DNA of 64,000 nucleotides from Hydrogenophaga pseudoflava NBRC 102511 (GCF_001592285.1 NZ_BCWQ01000008.1:1-64000), one strand, 5' to 3'; counted from the stretch's first letter, positions 50,686 to 59,245 are shown. Translations and numbers: made by a program. Notes: generated by a model from the letters alone, not told the origin.

Positions 50686-50720
50686 GGGGAGGCGGGCAAC
50701 CGCTTCCCCTTTTCGGTTTT
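50686..50720 (+). terminator. hairpin plus T-rich tail between aldehyde dehydrogenase and DUF779
   Basis: GGGGAGGCGG and CCGCTTCCCC form a 10-bp stem (one G-T pair) around GCAA, followed by TTTTCGGTTTT. This is a good intrinsic terminator. As DUF779 follows within 20 bp, it may be partial and lower DUF779 expression relative to the dehydrogenase. Confidence 0.72.
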
Positions 50721-50738
50721 CAGAACAAGGAGACAGAC

Positions 50739-51119
50739 ATGGTTGAAAAAGTCGTGGCGACACCGGAGGCGCTGGAACTGATCGAGTTCCTCAAGGCCAA
50801 GCACGGCCCCGGGCTGATGTTCCACCAGAGCGGCGGCTGCTGCGACAACAGCGCGGCCAACTGCTATTTGCTGGGCGAGATCACCATGGGCCCGGGTGAC
50901 GTGTTCCTGGGCACCATCGGCGGCTGCGAGTTCTACATGAGCAAGTCGCAGTACGCCACCTGGCGCCACACGCAACTGATCATCGACGTGATCGAAGGCC
51001 ACGGCGGCACCTTCTCGCTGGAGGGGCCGGAAGGCAAGGCCTTCCACACGCGCTCTCGGGTGTTCACGCCGGAAGAAATGGTGCAGATCGAGGCGGAGGA
51101 ACGCGCGGCCGGGCACTGA
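50739..51119 (+). CDS. DUF779 family protein
   Basis: A 126-residue cytoplasmic protein of the DUF779 family. Conserved are FHQSGGCCDNSAANCYLLGE with a Cys pair near residue 33, LGTIGGCEFYMSKSQYATWRHT, and HTRSRVFTPEE at the end. The function is unknown, but the family is nearly always found beside acetaldehyde-type aldehyde dehydrogenases, as here. The Cys residues could bind a metal or handle a thiol adduct; that is conjecture. AAGGAG precedes the ATG. Confidence 0.88.
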   Translation: MVEKVVATPEALELIEFLKAKHGPGLMFHQSGGCCDNSAANCYLLGEITMGPGDVFLGTIGGCEFYMSKSQYATWRHTQLIIDVIEGHGGTFSLEGPEGKAFHTRSRVFTPEEMVQIEAEERAAGH

Positions 51120-51167
51120 ACAGCCGTCGGGTGTTCCATTCCTGAACAGTGCGCCGGCCGGGGCACA

Positions 51168-51182
51168 TGGCATGGAACTTGT
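51168..51182 (+). promoter_or_regulatory. possible sigma-54-like promoter before the TonB receptor
   Basis: TGGCATGGAACTTGT resembles the elements at 49066 and 60381 but has a T in the -24 block and GT at -12. It lies 32 bp before the coding start, with GTTCCATTCCTGAAC about 35 bp upstream. Weaker than the others. Confidence 0.4.
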
Positions 51183-51213
51183 TGGAAGATCGGCCCCTTC
51201 CGGAGACAAGACC

Positions 51214-53304
51214 ATGACCCCACGCCCCACCTTCGCCCTGCGGCGCCTGAACGCTGCGCTGCTCATGACCCTGGCCGGCACCGCTGGTGCCCAGACCCTG
51301 CAGGAGGTTGTCGTCAGCGCCTCGCGGCAGGAGCAGCAGAGCTTTGACGCGCCGGCCTCGGTGCAGGCCGTGGGCCAGGACGCGATCGAGGCTGCCGGCC
51401 CGCGCGTGAACCTGTCGGAGGTGATGACCCGGGTGCCCGGCATCACGGTGCTGAACCGCCAGAACTACGCGCAGGACCTGCAGCTGTCGATCCGCGGCTC
51501 GGGCTCGCGCTCGCCCTTCGGCATCCGTGGCGCACGGCTGATCGTCGATGGCATTCCCGCCACCATGCCCGACGGCCAGGGCCAGGCTTCGACCATCAGC
51601 CTGCCCTCGGCCCAGCGCATCGAGGTGTTGCGCGGGCCGCTGGCCCAGCTCTACGGCAACTCGGCCGGCGGCGTGCTGCAGGTGTTCACCGCCGACGGAC
51701 CGGCAAAACCCGAGGTCCGCTTCAGCGTGGATGCGGGATCCGAACAGCTGCGCCGTTATGGCTTGCAGGCGGCGGGGCAGAGCGGTTCGCTGAACTACGT
51801 GATCGACCACAGCGACTTCTCCACCGACGGCTGGCGTGTCAACAGCGCGGCCAAGCGCAAGCACACCAACGCCAAGCTGCGCTGGGCGGCCAGCGACGCC
51901 ACGAAGGTCACCCTGGTGGCCAATGCGTTCGACCAGCCCGAATCGGGCGACCCGCTGGGCCTGACGCGCGAGCAGTTCGAAGCCAACCCACGCCAGGCGG
52001 TGGCGAACTCCACGCTCTACAAGGCCGGCAAGGACGTGTCGCAGAACCAGGTCGGCCTGGTGGCAGAACACCAGCTGGATGCGAAGAGCGAACTCTCGGC
52101 GCGGGTCTATGCGGGCCAGCGCGACCTGGACAACCGGCTCTCGATCCCGCTGATGGCGCAGACCTCGCCCACGGCGGCGGGCGGCGTGGTGCAGCTGGAC
52201 CGCAGCTACAGCGGCACTGGCCTGCGCTACGCACGGCGCATCGCGGCAGGCGAGGGCGAGGTCCGGCTGAGCGCGGGGCTGGACGTGGAGCGCATGAGCG
52301 AGCGCCGCCGCGGCTTCATCAACAACTTCGGCGAGCCGGGCGAGCTCAAGCGCGACGAGGACGACAGCGTGGACAGCACGGGCGTCTACACCCAGGCCGA
52401 CTGGGCGATCAACGAGGGCTGGAGCGCGGTGGCCGGGCTGCGCGCCAACCGGGTGAGCTTCAAGGTGAAGGACTTTTTCGTGCGCCCCGGCAACCCCGAC
52501 GACAGCGGCCGCGCACGCTTCAACGCCACCAACCCGGTGATCGGTCTCACGCGCCACCTCAGCCCCGACACCAACCTCTACGCCAACATCGGCAAGGGTT
52601 TTGAGACGCCGACGCTGACCGAGATCGCCTACACGGCAGACGGCAGCGGCCCCAACCTGAACCTCAAGTCCGCGCGCAGCACCCACGTGGAACTGGGCCT
52701 GAAGACCAAGCTGGGCGAAGGCCAGCGGCTGGACGTGGCGTTGTTCCACATCGGCACCACCGACGAAATCGTGGTCGCGTCCAGCAGCGGCGGGCGCACG
52801 GTCTACACCAACGCGGGCAAGACCAGCCGTTCGGGCATCGAGCTGGCGCACAGCGCGCAGTGGAGCCCCGAGTGGCGCACGCACCTGGCGTTCTCCACGC
52901 TGAACGCGCGCTTCGACCAGGCCTTCACCAGCAGCAGCGGCGCCACCGTGGCCAAGGGCAACCGCATTCCCGGCACGATGAACCGCACGCTGTTCGGCGA
53001 GCTGGCCTGGCAGCCGCGCGCCTGGCCCGGCTTCACGGCCGCGCTGGAGGTGGTGCACCGAGGCTCGATGGTGGTGGACGACGTGAACAGCGACCGCACC
53101 GACGCGGCCACGCTGTTCAACCTGCGGCTGGGCTGGGAACAGAAGCTGGGCGCGTGGAAGCTGCGAGAGTACCTGCGCGTCGACAACCTGGCCGACAAGG
53201 CCACCATCGGTTCGGTGATCGCCAACGACGGCAACCGCCGCTTCTTCGAGCCGGCGCCGGGCCGGCAGTGGGGTGTCGGCGCCACGGTGAGCTACGCGTT
53301 CTGA
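51214..53304 (+). CDS. TonB-dependent receptor, YncD/PqqU-like (probable PQQ uptake)
   Basis: A 696-residue outer-membrane receptor with a signal peptide ending GTAGAQ. The plug domain has LNRQNYAQDLQLSIRGSGSR, IRGARLIVDGIPATMPDGQG and VLRGPLAQLYGNSAGGVLQV. Late strands include GKGFETPTLTEIAYTADGSG and SSSGGRTVYTNAGKTSR, and the end is FFEPAPGRQWGVGATVSYAF. From memory these blocks match E. coli YncD almost word for word, and YncD has been identified as the PQQ receptor PqqU. The placement amid PQQ-enzyme genes supports PQQ as ligand. CGGAGAC precedes the ATG. The TonB box region was not verified. Confidence 0.85.
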   Translation: MTPRPTFALRRLNAALLMTLAGTAGAQTLQEVVVSASRQEQQSFDAPASVQAVGQDAIEAAGPRVNLSEVMTRVPGITVLNRQNYAQDLQLSIRGSGSRSPFGIRGARLIVDGIPATMPDGQGQASTISLPSAQRIEVLRGPLAQLYGNSAGGVLQVFTADGPAKPEVRFSVDAGSEQLRRYGLQAAGQSGSLNYVIDHSDFSTDGWRVNSAAKRKHTNAKLRWAASDATKVTLVANAFDQPESGDPLGLTREQFEANPRQAVANSTLYKAGKDVSQNQVGLVAEHQLDAKSELSARVYAGQRDLDNRLSIPLMAQTSPTAAGGVVQLDRSYSGTGLRYARRIAAGEGEVRLSAGLDVERMSERRRGFINNFGEPGELKRDEDDSVDSTGVYTQADWAINEGWSAVAGLRANRVSFKVKDFFVRPGNPDDSGRARFNATNPVIGLTRHLSPDTNLYANIGKGFETPTLTEIAYTADGSGPNLNLKSARSTHVELGLKTKLGEGQRLDVALFHIGTTDEIVVASSSGGRTVYTNAGKTSRSGIELAHSAQWSPEWRTHLAFSTLNARFDQAFTSSSGATVAKGNRIPGTMNRTLFGELAWQPRAWPGFTAALEVVHRGSMVVDDVNSDRTDAATLFNLRLGWEQKLGAWKLREYLRVDNLADKATIGSVIANDGNRRFFEPAPGRQWGVGATVSYAF

Positions 53305-53317
53305 ACCCGGCCGGGGT

Positions 53318-54076
53318 TCAGAGCCCCGGCTTCTGCAGCGCCTTCAATACCTCTGTCTGGAAGTCCGGGCCTTCGGCGGCGGCCATGAAGGCGCCGATGG
53401 CGCCGTCGAAGCGCACCGTGCCCTGGTGCAGCAGCAGCAGCCGGTCGGCGGTCTTCACCTCTTCAATGAGGTGCGTGGCCCAGAGCACCGCCAGGCCCTG
53501 CTCGCGGCAGAGGCCGCGCACCGTGTCCAGCAGCTGCTGGCGCGAAGCCGGGTCCAGGCCCACGGTGGCCTCGTCCATCAGCAGCAGGCGCGGGCGGTGC
53601 AGCAGCGCGCGCACCAGCTCCACCTTGCGCCGCGTGCCGCCCGAGAGGCTGCGCACCACGGCCTTGGCCTGGTCCTGCAGGCCGATGGCGGCGAGCTGCG
53701 CGTCGATGCGCTCGCGCGCCGTCTTGCGCGGGATGCCGTGCAGGTCGGTGTGGAACAGCAGGTTGGCCATCACCGTCAGGTCCAGGTCGAGCGCGCTCTG
53801 CTGGAACACCACGCCCAGGCCCGCGAGCGCGCGCGCGGGGTGCTGGCGCATGTCCTGGCCGAGCACATGGATCGTGCCCTGGTCGGGGGTGAACAGGCCG
53901 GTGAGCAGCTGCAGCAGGGTGGACTTGCCGGCGCCGTTGGGGCCCAGCAGCGCCACCATCTCGCCGGCTTGCAGCGACAGGCTCACGCCCTTGAGTGCGG
54001 GTTTGCCGTTGTAGGCCTTGTGCAGGCCGTCGGCCTTCAGCACGGTGTCGGAGGCGAGGGCGGTGGGCTCGGTCAT
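53318..54076 (-). CDS. ABC transporter ATP-binding protein, PQQ-dependent alcohol dehydrogenase system
   Basis: A 252-residue ABC-2-type ATPase. Motifs are ALLGPNGAGKSTLLQLLTG, VVFQQSALDLDLTVMANLLF, SLSGGTRRKVELVRALLH, LLMDEATVGLDP and LWATHLIEEV. It matches the family found next to PQQ alcohol dehydrogenases, whose permease here is at 57581-58426 on the other strand. Substrate and direction of transport are unknown; the ABC-2 type suggests export. Its start overlaps the stop of the Bug receptor, so the two share a transcript, an unusual pairing. Confidence 0.85.
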   Translation of the reverse strand: MTEPTALASDTVLKADGLHKAYNGKPALKGVSLSLQAGEMVALLGPNGAGKSTLLQLLTGLFTPDQGTIHVLGQDMRQHPARALAGLGVVFQQSALDLDLTVMANLLFHTDLHGIPRKTARERIDAQLAAIGLQDQAKAVVRSLSGGTRRKVELVRALLHRPRLLLMDEATVGLDPASRQQLLDTVRGLCREQGLAVLWATHLIEEVKTADRLLLLHQGTVRFDGAIGAFMAAAEGPDFQTEVLKALQKPGL

Positions 54077-55131
54077 GAGGCGGTTTTGGCCAGCAGGTTC
54101 ATGCGCGCGAGCAGTTTCTTCTCGCGCTCGATGGTGGCGAGCACGGCCTGGCGGTAGTCGCGCGTGCCCAGGTAATCGAGTGACTGATCGTAGCGGGCGA
54201 GCGCGCTGGCATGGCGCTCACTGAACATGGCCTTGTGGAACACGTCGTGCAGCTTCTGAACCACCGCGGGCGGTGTGGCGGCCGGCGCGGCCAGGCCCCA
54301 TGGCGAGGTGTAGACCGCCTGCGGATAACCCAGTTCGCGCATGGTGGGCGCGTCGGGCCAGCGCGGGTTGCGCGTGGCGTTGAAGGTGGCGAGCACGCGC
54401 ATCTGGCCTTTCTCGACCCAGGGCGCGAAGCCGGTGGAGTTGACGCCCGCCATGATCTGCGCGCCCGCGATGGCCAGCATCTGGTCGGCCGTGCCCTTGT
54501 AGGGCACGTGCACGTACTTCACGTTGTGCTGCAGCAGGATCTCTTCCATTGCCAGGTGGGCGGTGGTGCCGATGCCGGTAGAGCCCAGGATCAGCTCACC
54601 GGGGTGCTTGATGGCCCAGTCGATCAGCTCGGTGGCGCTCTTGAACGGACTGCTGGCCGGCACCAGCAGGCCGAAGCTCACGCCCGAGACCTGCAGGATG
54701 GGCGCGAGGTCGGTCACCGGGTCCCAGGGCACGTGGTTCATCAGTGCGTGGCGGTAGACCGTGATGGGCACCTGGCCGATGGTGTGACCGTCGGCCTCTG
54801 CCGCCTTGAGCGCGGGCGCCACCAGCGTGCCGGCCGCGCCGGGCTTGTTGACCACCAGCACCGGCTGGCCCAGCAGCGGCTCGGCCTCTTCGCAGAGGAT
54901 GCGGATCGTCAGATCGGTCTGACCGCCCGCGGGCCAGGGCACGATGAGCTGCAGCGGCTTGCTGGGAAAGGGCGCCTGGGCCCTCGCCAGCGGCGTCGCA
55001 GACGCCACGGCCAGCGCGCCGGCCTGGAACAGGATGTCGCGGCGCGTCGGGTGCCGGGCCTGGGTTGTGTCACGGCTCAGGGTTATCCCTGTGTCATTTT
55101 TGAACGCTGGGAACAGCGGTGTGTGTCTCAT
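54073..55131 (-). CDS. Bug family tripartite tricarboxylate transporter receptor
   Basis: A 352-residue periplasmic binding protein with an Arg-Arg signal (TRRDILFQAGALAVASATPLA). The mature part has PFPSKPLQLIVPWPAGGQTD, VLVVNKPGAAGTLVAPA, and VKYVHVPYKGTADQM, all of the Bug fold. The ligand is unknown. Its coupling to the PQQ-system ABC ATPase, and a divergent promoter region shared with the YVTN propeller gene, suggest co-regulation with alcohol oxidation; perhaps it binds the carboxylate product. ATG at 55131 gives a long n-region before the signal; an internal start is possible. Confidence 0.84.
   Translation of the reverse strand: MRHTPLFPAFKNDTGITLSRDTTQARHPTRRDILFQAGALAVASATPLARAQAPFPSKPLQLIVPWPAGGQTDLTIRILCEEAEPLLGQPVLVVNKPGAAGTLVAPALKAAEADGHTIGQVPITVYRHALMNHVPWDPVTDLAPILQVSGVSFGLLVPASSPFKSATELIDWAIKHPGELILGSTGIGTTAHLAMEEILLQHNVKYVHVPYKGTADQMLAIAGAQIMAGVNSTGFAPWVEKGQMRVLATFNATRNPRWPDAPTMRELGYPQAVYTSPWGLAAPAATPPAVVQKLHDVFHKAMFSERHASALARYDQSLDYLGTRDYRQAVLATIEREKKLLARMNLLAKTAS
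55095..55105. promoter_or_regulatory. CATTTTTGAAC motif, candidate activator site
   Basis: The 11-mer CATTTTTGAAC is found here and at 60243-60253. Both lie 128-138 bp upstream of a -24/-12 element. Here it is inside the 5' coding part of the divergent Bug receptor, so the site is compatible with coding. Candidate upstream activator sequence of a sigma-54-dependent regulator. Confidence 0.5.
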
Positions 55132-55149
55132 GGCGGGGCCTGATAGTCT

Positions 55150-55178
55150 CCTGTCCCTCGGAGCGCCCTCGGGACAGG
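55150..55178. promoter_or_regulatory. inverted repeat CCTGTCCC/GGGACAGG
   Basis: Two 8-bp arms, 55150-55157 and 55171-55178, separated by 13 bp, between the divergent Bug receptor and YVTN genes and 45 bp upstream of the sigma-54 element. May be a regulator site; TGTC/GACA halves are common for Fis-type activators. Confidence 0.45.
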
Positions 55179-55222
55179 GCATCTTGAGGCAAATTCTGTT
55201 CCCGCAACAGCCCATGGCCCAC

Positions 55223-55237
55223 TGGCACCGAATTTGC
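55223..55237 (+). promoter_or_regulatory. sigma-54 promoter of the PQQ-associated operon
   Basis: TGGCACCGAATTTGC fits the -24/-12 consensus (TGGCAC, 5 bp, TTGC) with GG and GC exactly 10 bp apart. It is 72 bp before the YVTN propeller gene start, the first gene of the five-gene operon ending at 60240. Confidence 0.8.
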
Positions 55238-55308
55238 AGAGGCATCGCGCGCCCGTGGCGATGCCCGCCCGGCCGCTGACCGTTTGACAACACCAAGGAG
55301 ACAAAGAC

Positions 55309-56313
55309 ATGGCCCTCCGTGCCACCGCATTCCGCCGTTCCCTGCGCCCCCTGACCGCAGCCCTGTGCGCCGCCGGCGCCACGCTCGCCTTCAGCTTGCC
55401 CGCCCATGCCGAAAGCAAGGTTTACGTGTCCAGCGAGAAGGACAACAAGCTCTACGTGTTCAACACCGCGGGCGAGCGCCAGGGCGCCATCGACGTGTGC
55501 AAGCGGCCGCGCGACATGAGGTTCAACGCCGATGGTTCGCAGATCTTCGTGATCTGCGGCGACAGCAACGCCATGGGCGTGGTGGACGTGGCCGGCGGCA
55601 AGCTGGCCGGCACCGTGCCGCTGGGCGAGAGCCCGGAGATGTTCGACCTCAGCCCCGACGGCAAGACCGCCTATGTGTCGGTGGAGGACGACAGCGTGCT
55701 GGGCGCCTACGACATCGCCACGAAAAAGGCGGTGTTTGAAGTGAAAACCGGCGGCGAGCCCGAAGGCGTGCTGGTCACGCCCGATGGCAAGACGGCTTAC
55801 GTGACCTCCGAAGTGGCCAACGTCGTCCATGTGATCGACCTGGGCACGAAGAAGGTGACCAAGAACATCAAGGTGGGCAAGCGCCCGCGCCGCTTCGTGA
55901 TGTCGCCCGATGGCGGCGAGCTGTGGGTCACCAACGAACTGGACGCCACCGTGAGCGTGGTCGACACCAAGACCCACACCGAAAAGCAGAAGATCAAGTT
56001 CGAGGTCAAGGGCATGCGCCCGGCCGACATCACGCCCGTGGGCATGGCCATCAGCCCCGACGGCAAGAGCATGTGGGTGGGCCTGGGCCGCGCCAACCAC
56101 GTGGCCGAGGTGGACGTGGCGAGCAAGGCGGTGAAGAACCAGGTGCTGGTGGGCAAGCGCGCGTGGGGCCTGGGCTTCACGGCCGACGGCAAGACCCTGT
56201 TCGTGGCCAACGGCCTGTCGGACGACATGACGCTGGTGGACACGGCGTCGGGCAAGGCACTGAAGACGGTGCCGGCCGGGCGTGTGCCGCACACCATTCT
56301 TGTGAGCAAATGA
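55309..56313 (+). CDS. YVTN beta-propeller protein of the PQQ-dependent system
   Basis: A 334-residue periplasmic protein with a signal peptide ending PAHAE. Repeats of about 42 residues follow, each with an SPDGKTAYVS-like strand: DLSPDGKTAYVSVEDD, VTPDGKTAYVTSEVAN, MSPDGGELWVTNELD, ISPDGKSMWVGLGRAN and FTADGKTLFVANGLSD; seven blades would close the propeller. It matches the YVTN protein family associated with PQQ-dependent alcohol catabolism. It probably does not bind PQQ as an enzyme; the role is unknown. AAGGAG precedes the ATG. A four-base overlap joins it to the next gene if that starts at 56310. Confidence 0.87.
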   Translation: MALRATAFRRSLRPLTAALCAAGATLAFSLPAHAESKVYVSSEKDNKLYVFNTAGERQGAIDVCKRPRDMRFNADGSQIFVICGDSNAMGVVDVAGGKLAGTVPLGESPEMFDLSPDGKTAYVSVEDDSVLGAYDIATKKAVFEVKTGGEPEGVLVTPDGKTAYVTSEVANVVHVIDLGTKKVTKNIKVGKRPRRFVMSPDGGELWVTNELDATVSVVDTKTHTEKQKIKFEVKGMRPADITPVGMAISPDGKSMWVGLGRANHVAEVDVASKAVKNQVLVGKRAWGLGFTADGKTLFVANGLSDDMTLVDTASGKALKTVPAGRVPHTILVSK

Positions 56314-56337
56314 CAGAGCCTGTGGCCCACCCCCATC

Positions 56338-56410
56338 GCTTGCCCACTTCGTGTGGCCGCTCCGCCCCTCAAGGGGCAATGCCTGCGGCCCGGCAAAGCC
56401 GGTTCCGCGG
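56338..56410. repeat. dispersed GC-rich palindromic repeat
   Basis: Contains GGCCCGGCAAAGCCGGTTCC (56387-56406), matching 18 of 20 bases with 62283-62302, after a CGCCCCTCAAGGGGC dyad. It lies over the 5' end of the ABC substrate-binding gene, and so supplies the first codons if that gene starts at 56379. Confidence 0.6.
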
Positions 56411-57599
56411 CATTCTGGGCTTGGGTTTGTGGTGTGCCTGCGTGTGGGCGTCGGTGCCTGCTCCAGCGCTGGCCGCCACCAAGGTCACGATCGCGGTGGT
56501 CTCGCTCGACGGCGACCCGCGCCACGCGCCGCGTCGGCTGGAGAAGGCCTACCCCGGCCACCCCACCGGGCGCGCCATCGAAGGCGTGCAGCTGGCGGCC
56601 GAAGACTCGGCGTTTGAGCTGGACGCCGCCGGCATCGCGCTGGAGGTGAAGGACGTGGTGCTGCCCAACGCCTCGGGCCTGACCAAGGCCTTGGCCGAGC
56701 TGAAGGCCGCCAAGGTGCAGCACGTGGTGGCCGACCTGCCGGCGGCCGAGCTGCGCGCGCTGGTGCAGGCCGCGCCGGCCGCACTGGGCGGCGCCATCGT
56801 GTTCAACGCCGCGGCCGACGACGACGCGCTGCGCGGCGCCCAGTGCGCGGCGCACCTGCTGCACACCATCCCCAGCCGCGCGATGCTCAGCGACGCGCTG
56901 GCGCAGTACCTGGCGGCGCGCAACTGGCGCAAGGCCCTGGTGCTGCAGGGCCCGCTGCCGGGGGACGCACCCATGCTGGAGGCCTTCAACCGCTCGGCCA
57001 AGCGCTACGGCATCAAGGCCACGTCCACCAAGCCCTTCAAGCTCACCGGCGACCCGCGCGAGCGCGAGCTGGGCAATGTGCGCCTGCTGACCGGCAGCGA
57101 CCGCGAGCACGAGGTGGTGGCGGTGCTCGACAGCGACGGTGAGTTCGCGCGCACCGTGCCCTATGCCACGCAACTGCCGCGGCCGGTGGTGGGTGCCAAT
57201 GGTCTGGTGGCCGTGCCCTGGCACCCGCTGTGGGAACGCAACGGCGGCCCGCAGCTCTCGCGCCGTTTTGCCAAGGAGCACAAGCGCCCCATGACTGGCC
57301 ACGACTGGGCCGCCTGGATCGCGGTCCGTGCGGTGGCGACCGTGCTGGTGGACCTGCCCAAGGCGCCCATCGCGCAGCAGCTCAAGGCCCTGCGCGGCGG
57401 GCCGGTGGCGGTGGACGGCTTCAAGGGGCCGCGCCTGTCGTTCCGCGCCTGGGACGGGCAGCTGCGCCAGCCGATCTTCCTGAGCCATGTCGACGGTGTG
57501 ATCGGTGTGGCGCCGCTGGACGGCGTGCTGCACCCCAAGGAAGTGATGGACACGCTGGGCGTGGACGAAGCGGAAAGCGCATGCAAGCAGCGACCTTGA
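56379..57599 (+). CDS. ABC transporter substrate-binding protein, PQQ-dependent system
   Basis: A protein of about 406 residues of the branched-chain amino-acid-like periplasmic binding fold. The signal ends VPAPALAA; then KVTIAVVSLDGDPRH, RAIEGVQLAAEDS, VQHVVADLPAAELRAL and VVAVLDSDGEFARTVPYATQ follow. It is the family tied to PQQ alcohol dehydrogenase gene clusters, distinct from amino-acid receptors. The start is unsure: ATG at 56379 gives a normal signal; ATG at 56310 would overlap the YVTN stop. A dispersed repeat lies over this region. It overlaps the permease by 19 bp. Confidence 0.8.
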   Translation: MPAARQSRFRGILGLGLWCACVWASVPAPALAATKVTIAVVSLDGDPRHAPRRLEKAYPGHPTGRAIEGVQLAAEDSAFELDAAGIALEVKDVVLPNASGLTKALAELKAAKVQHVVADLPAAELRALVQAAPAALGGAIVFNAAADDDALRGAQCAAHLLHTIPSRAMLSDALAQYLAARNWRKALVLQGPLPGDAPMLEAFNRSAKRYGIKATSTKPFKLTGDPRERELGNVRLLTGSDREHEVVAVLDSDGEFARTVPYATQLPRPVVGANGLVAVPWHPLWERNGGPQLSRRFAKEHKRPMTGHDWAAWIAVRAVATVLVDLPKAPIAQQLKALRGGPVAVDGFKGPRLSFRAWDGQLRQPIFLSHVDGVIGVAPLDGVLHPKEVMDTLGVDEAESACKQRP

Positions 57600-58426
57600 A
57601 CACCCCCGACCCGGCGCCCGCCCTGTTGCCGCACCTGCTGCGCGCCCTGCGCGCGGTGGTGGGCCGGGAGATCGGCCGCTTCCTGCGCCAGCCCTCGCGC
57701 CTGGGCTCGGCCCTGGTGCGGCCGCTGCTGTGGTTCGTGGTGTTTTCAGCGGGCTTCCACAACGTGTTTGGCGTGGCGATTGCGCCGCCCTACGAGACCT
57801 ACGTCGAATACAAGGAATACATGGTGCCCGGCCTGCTGGGCATGGTGGCCCTGTTCAACGGCATGCAGAGCTCGCTCTCCATGGTCTACGACCGCGAGAT
57901 GGGCGTGATGCGCCTGCTGCTCACCGCGCCGCTGGCGCGCGGCTGGCTGCTGGCCTTCAAGCTGTTGGCGGGCACCGCGCTGTCGGTGCTGCAGATGGTG
58001 GTGTTCCTGGCGATCGCGTGGGCCTTCGGAGTGGAGCTGCCGCTGCTGCACCTGCCGGCCGCTTTGCTGGCCATGGTGTGCGGCGCGGTGATGCTGGCCT
58101 CGGTCGGGCTGGTGCTGTCGGTCTACGTGAAGCAGCTGGAGAATTTCGCAGGCACGATGAACTTCGTGATTTTCCCGATGTTCTTCATCAGCCCCGCGCT
58201 GTACCCGTTGTGGAAGCTCGAAGAGTCGGGCGCCTGGTGGCTGCTCAAGCTGGCGCAGGCCAACCCCTTCACCCATGCGGTGGAGGCGATCCGCTTTGCG
58301 ATGTACGGGCAGTTCAACACCACGGCCTGGGCGGTGGTGCTGGGCTGCACGGTGGTGTTCTTTGTCGCCGCGCTCTGGGGCTACGACCCGCAGCGCGGTT
58401 CGATCAGCAAGAAGCCTGGCGGCTGA
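57581..58426 (+). CDS. ABC-2 type permease, PQQ-dependent alcohol dehydrogenase system (PedC-like)
   Basis: A 281-residue inner-membrane protein with about six helices. It has REIGRFLRQPSRLGSALVRP, a VEYKEYMVPGLLGMVALFNG loop, DREMGVMRLLLTAPLARGWL and FPMFFISPALYPLWKLEE, all typical of ABC-2 permeases. It should pair with the ATPase at 53318-54076 on the other strand. PedC homologues occur beside PQQ dehydrogenases; substrate not known. ATG at 57581 is within the preceding gene, so translation is likely coupled. Confidence 0.86.
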   Translation: MQAATLNTPDPAPALLPHLLRALRAVVGREIGRFLRQPSRLGSALVRPLLWFVVFSAGFHNVFGVAIAPPYETYVEYKEYMVPGLLGMVALFNGMQSSLSMVYDREMGVMRLLLTAPLARGWLLAFKLLAGTALSVLQMVVFLAIAWAFGVELPLLHLPAALLAMVCGAVMLASVGLVLSVYVKQLENFAGTMNFVIFPMFFISPALYPLWKLEESGAWWLLKLAQANPFTHAVEAIRFAMYGQFNTTAWAVVLGCTVVFFVAALWGYDPQRGSISKKPGG

Positions 58427-58447
58427 GCCAGGCCCGGAGATCCAGTC

Positions 58448-59245
58448 ATGCGCCTTGCTTCCAACCGCCGTCAATGGCTGCTGTCGACCGCCGCGCTGAT
58501 CGGTGGGACCGCGCTGGCGCAGGACGACCAGACCGGAGGCGATCCGCTGGGCTCGATGCAGTACCCGAGTCTGCGCGAGCAGACCATTGGCAGGGCCAAG
58601 GCGACGTTCAGCGACGCGGTGATCGTCAAGGGGCCTGCCTTCGCCGACGACGCGATGAACGTGCCGCTGCTGGTGGATGCGCGGGCGCTGTCCGCGGTCG
58701 GCGGTGGGGTGGTGCGCATCAAGGTGTCGGTGGACCGCAACCCGGTGCGCCAGGTGCTGGACTTCGAACCGCTGCGCGCACTGCCCATGCTGGCCTTCCG
58801 CATCCGTATGGAGCAGGCCTCGCCGGTGCGCGCCTTCGTGCAGACCAAAGACGGCCAGTGGCACGTGGGCAGCACCTGGGTGCAGGCGGCGGGCGGCGGC
58901 TGCACGGTGCCGGGCATCACACGGGCCGACGGTTCCTGGAGCAAGACCCTGGGCCAGGTGCAGGCGCGCTTCTTCAACAACGTGATCGAGGGCAGCCGCC
59001 GCCTGCGGCTGCGCGTGATGCACCCGATGGACACCGGCCTGGTGGCGGGCATCCCGGCCTTCTACATCGAGCAGATGGAGCTGCAGGACCCGGGCGGCCA
59101 GCCCTGGTGGCGGCTGGCGCTGCACGAACCGGTGTCCGAGAACCCGCTCATCACCTTCGAGCTGCCGCCCGTTTCGCCGCCGGCCTTCCGCCTGCTCGGC
59201 CGCGACAACAACGGCAACCGCATCGACGCCGAGGTGAGGGCATGA
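58448..59245 (+). CDS. quinoprotein dehydrogenase-associated SoxYZ-like carrier
   Basis: A 265-residue exported protein; the signal peptide (SNRRQWLLSTAALIGGTALAQ) has an Arg-Arg that may direct it to Tat. SoxY-like (about residues 40-150) and SoxZ-like (about 165-265) halves are fused. The family's carrier loop appears as QAAGGGCTVPG with its single Cys at about residue 158; in SoxY a C-terminal GGCGG Cys binds the sulfur substrate. Here it probably carries an intermediate between the quinoprotein and the MBL protein that follows (ATGA overlap). The cargo is unknown. Confidence 0.83.
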   Translation: MRLASNRRQWLLSTAALIGGTALAQDDQTGGDPLGSMQYPSLREQTIGRAKATFSDAVIVKGPAFADDAMNVPLLVDARALSAVGGGVVRIKVSVDRNPVRQVLDFEPLRALPMLAFRIRMEQASPVRAFVQTKDGQWHVGSTWVQAAGGGCTVPGITRADGSWSKTLGQVQARFFNNVIEGSRRLRLRVMHPMDTGLVAGIPAFYIEQMELQDPGGQPWWRLALHEPVSENPLITFELPPVSPPAFRLLGRDNNGNRIDAEVRA

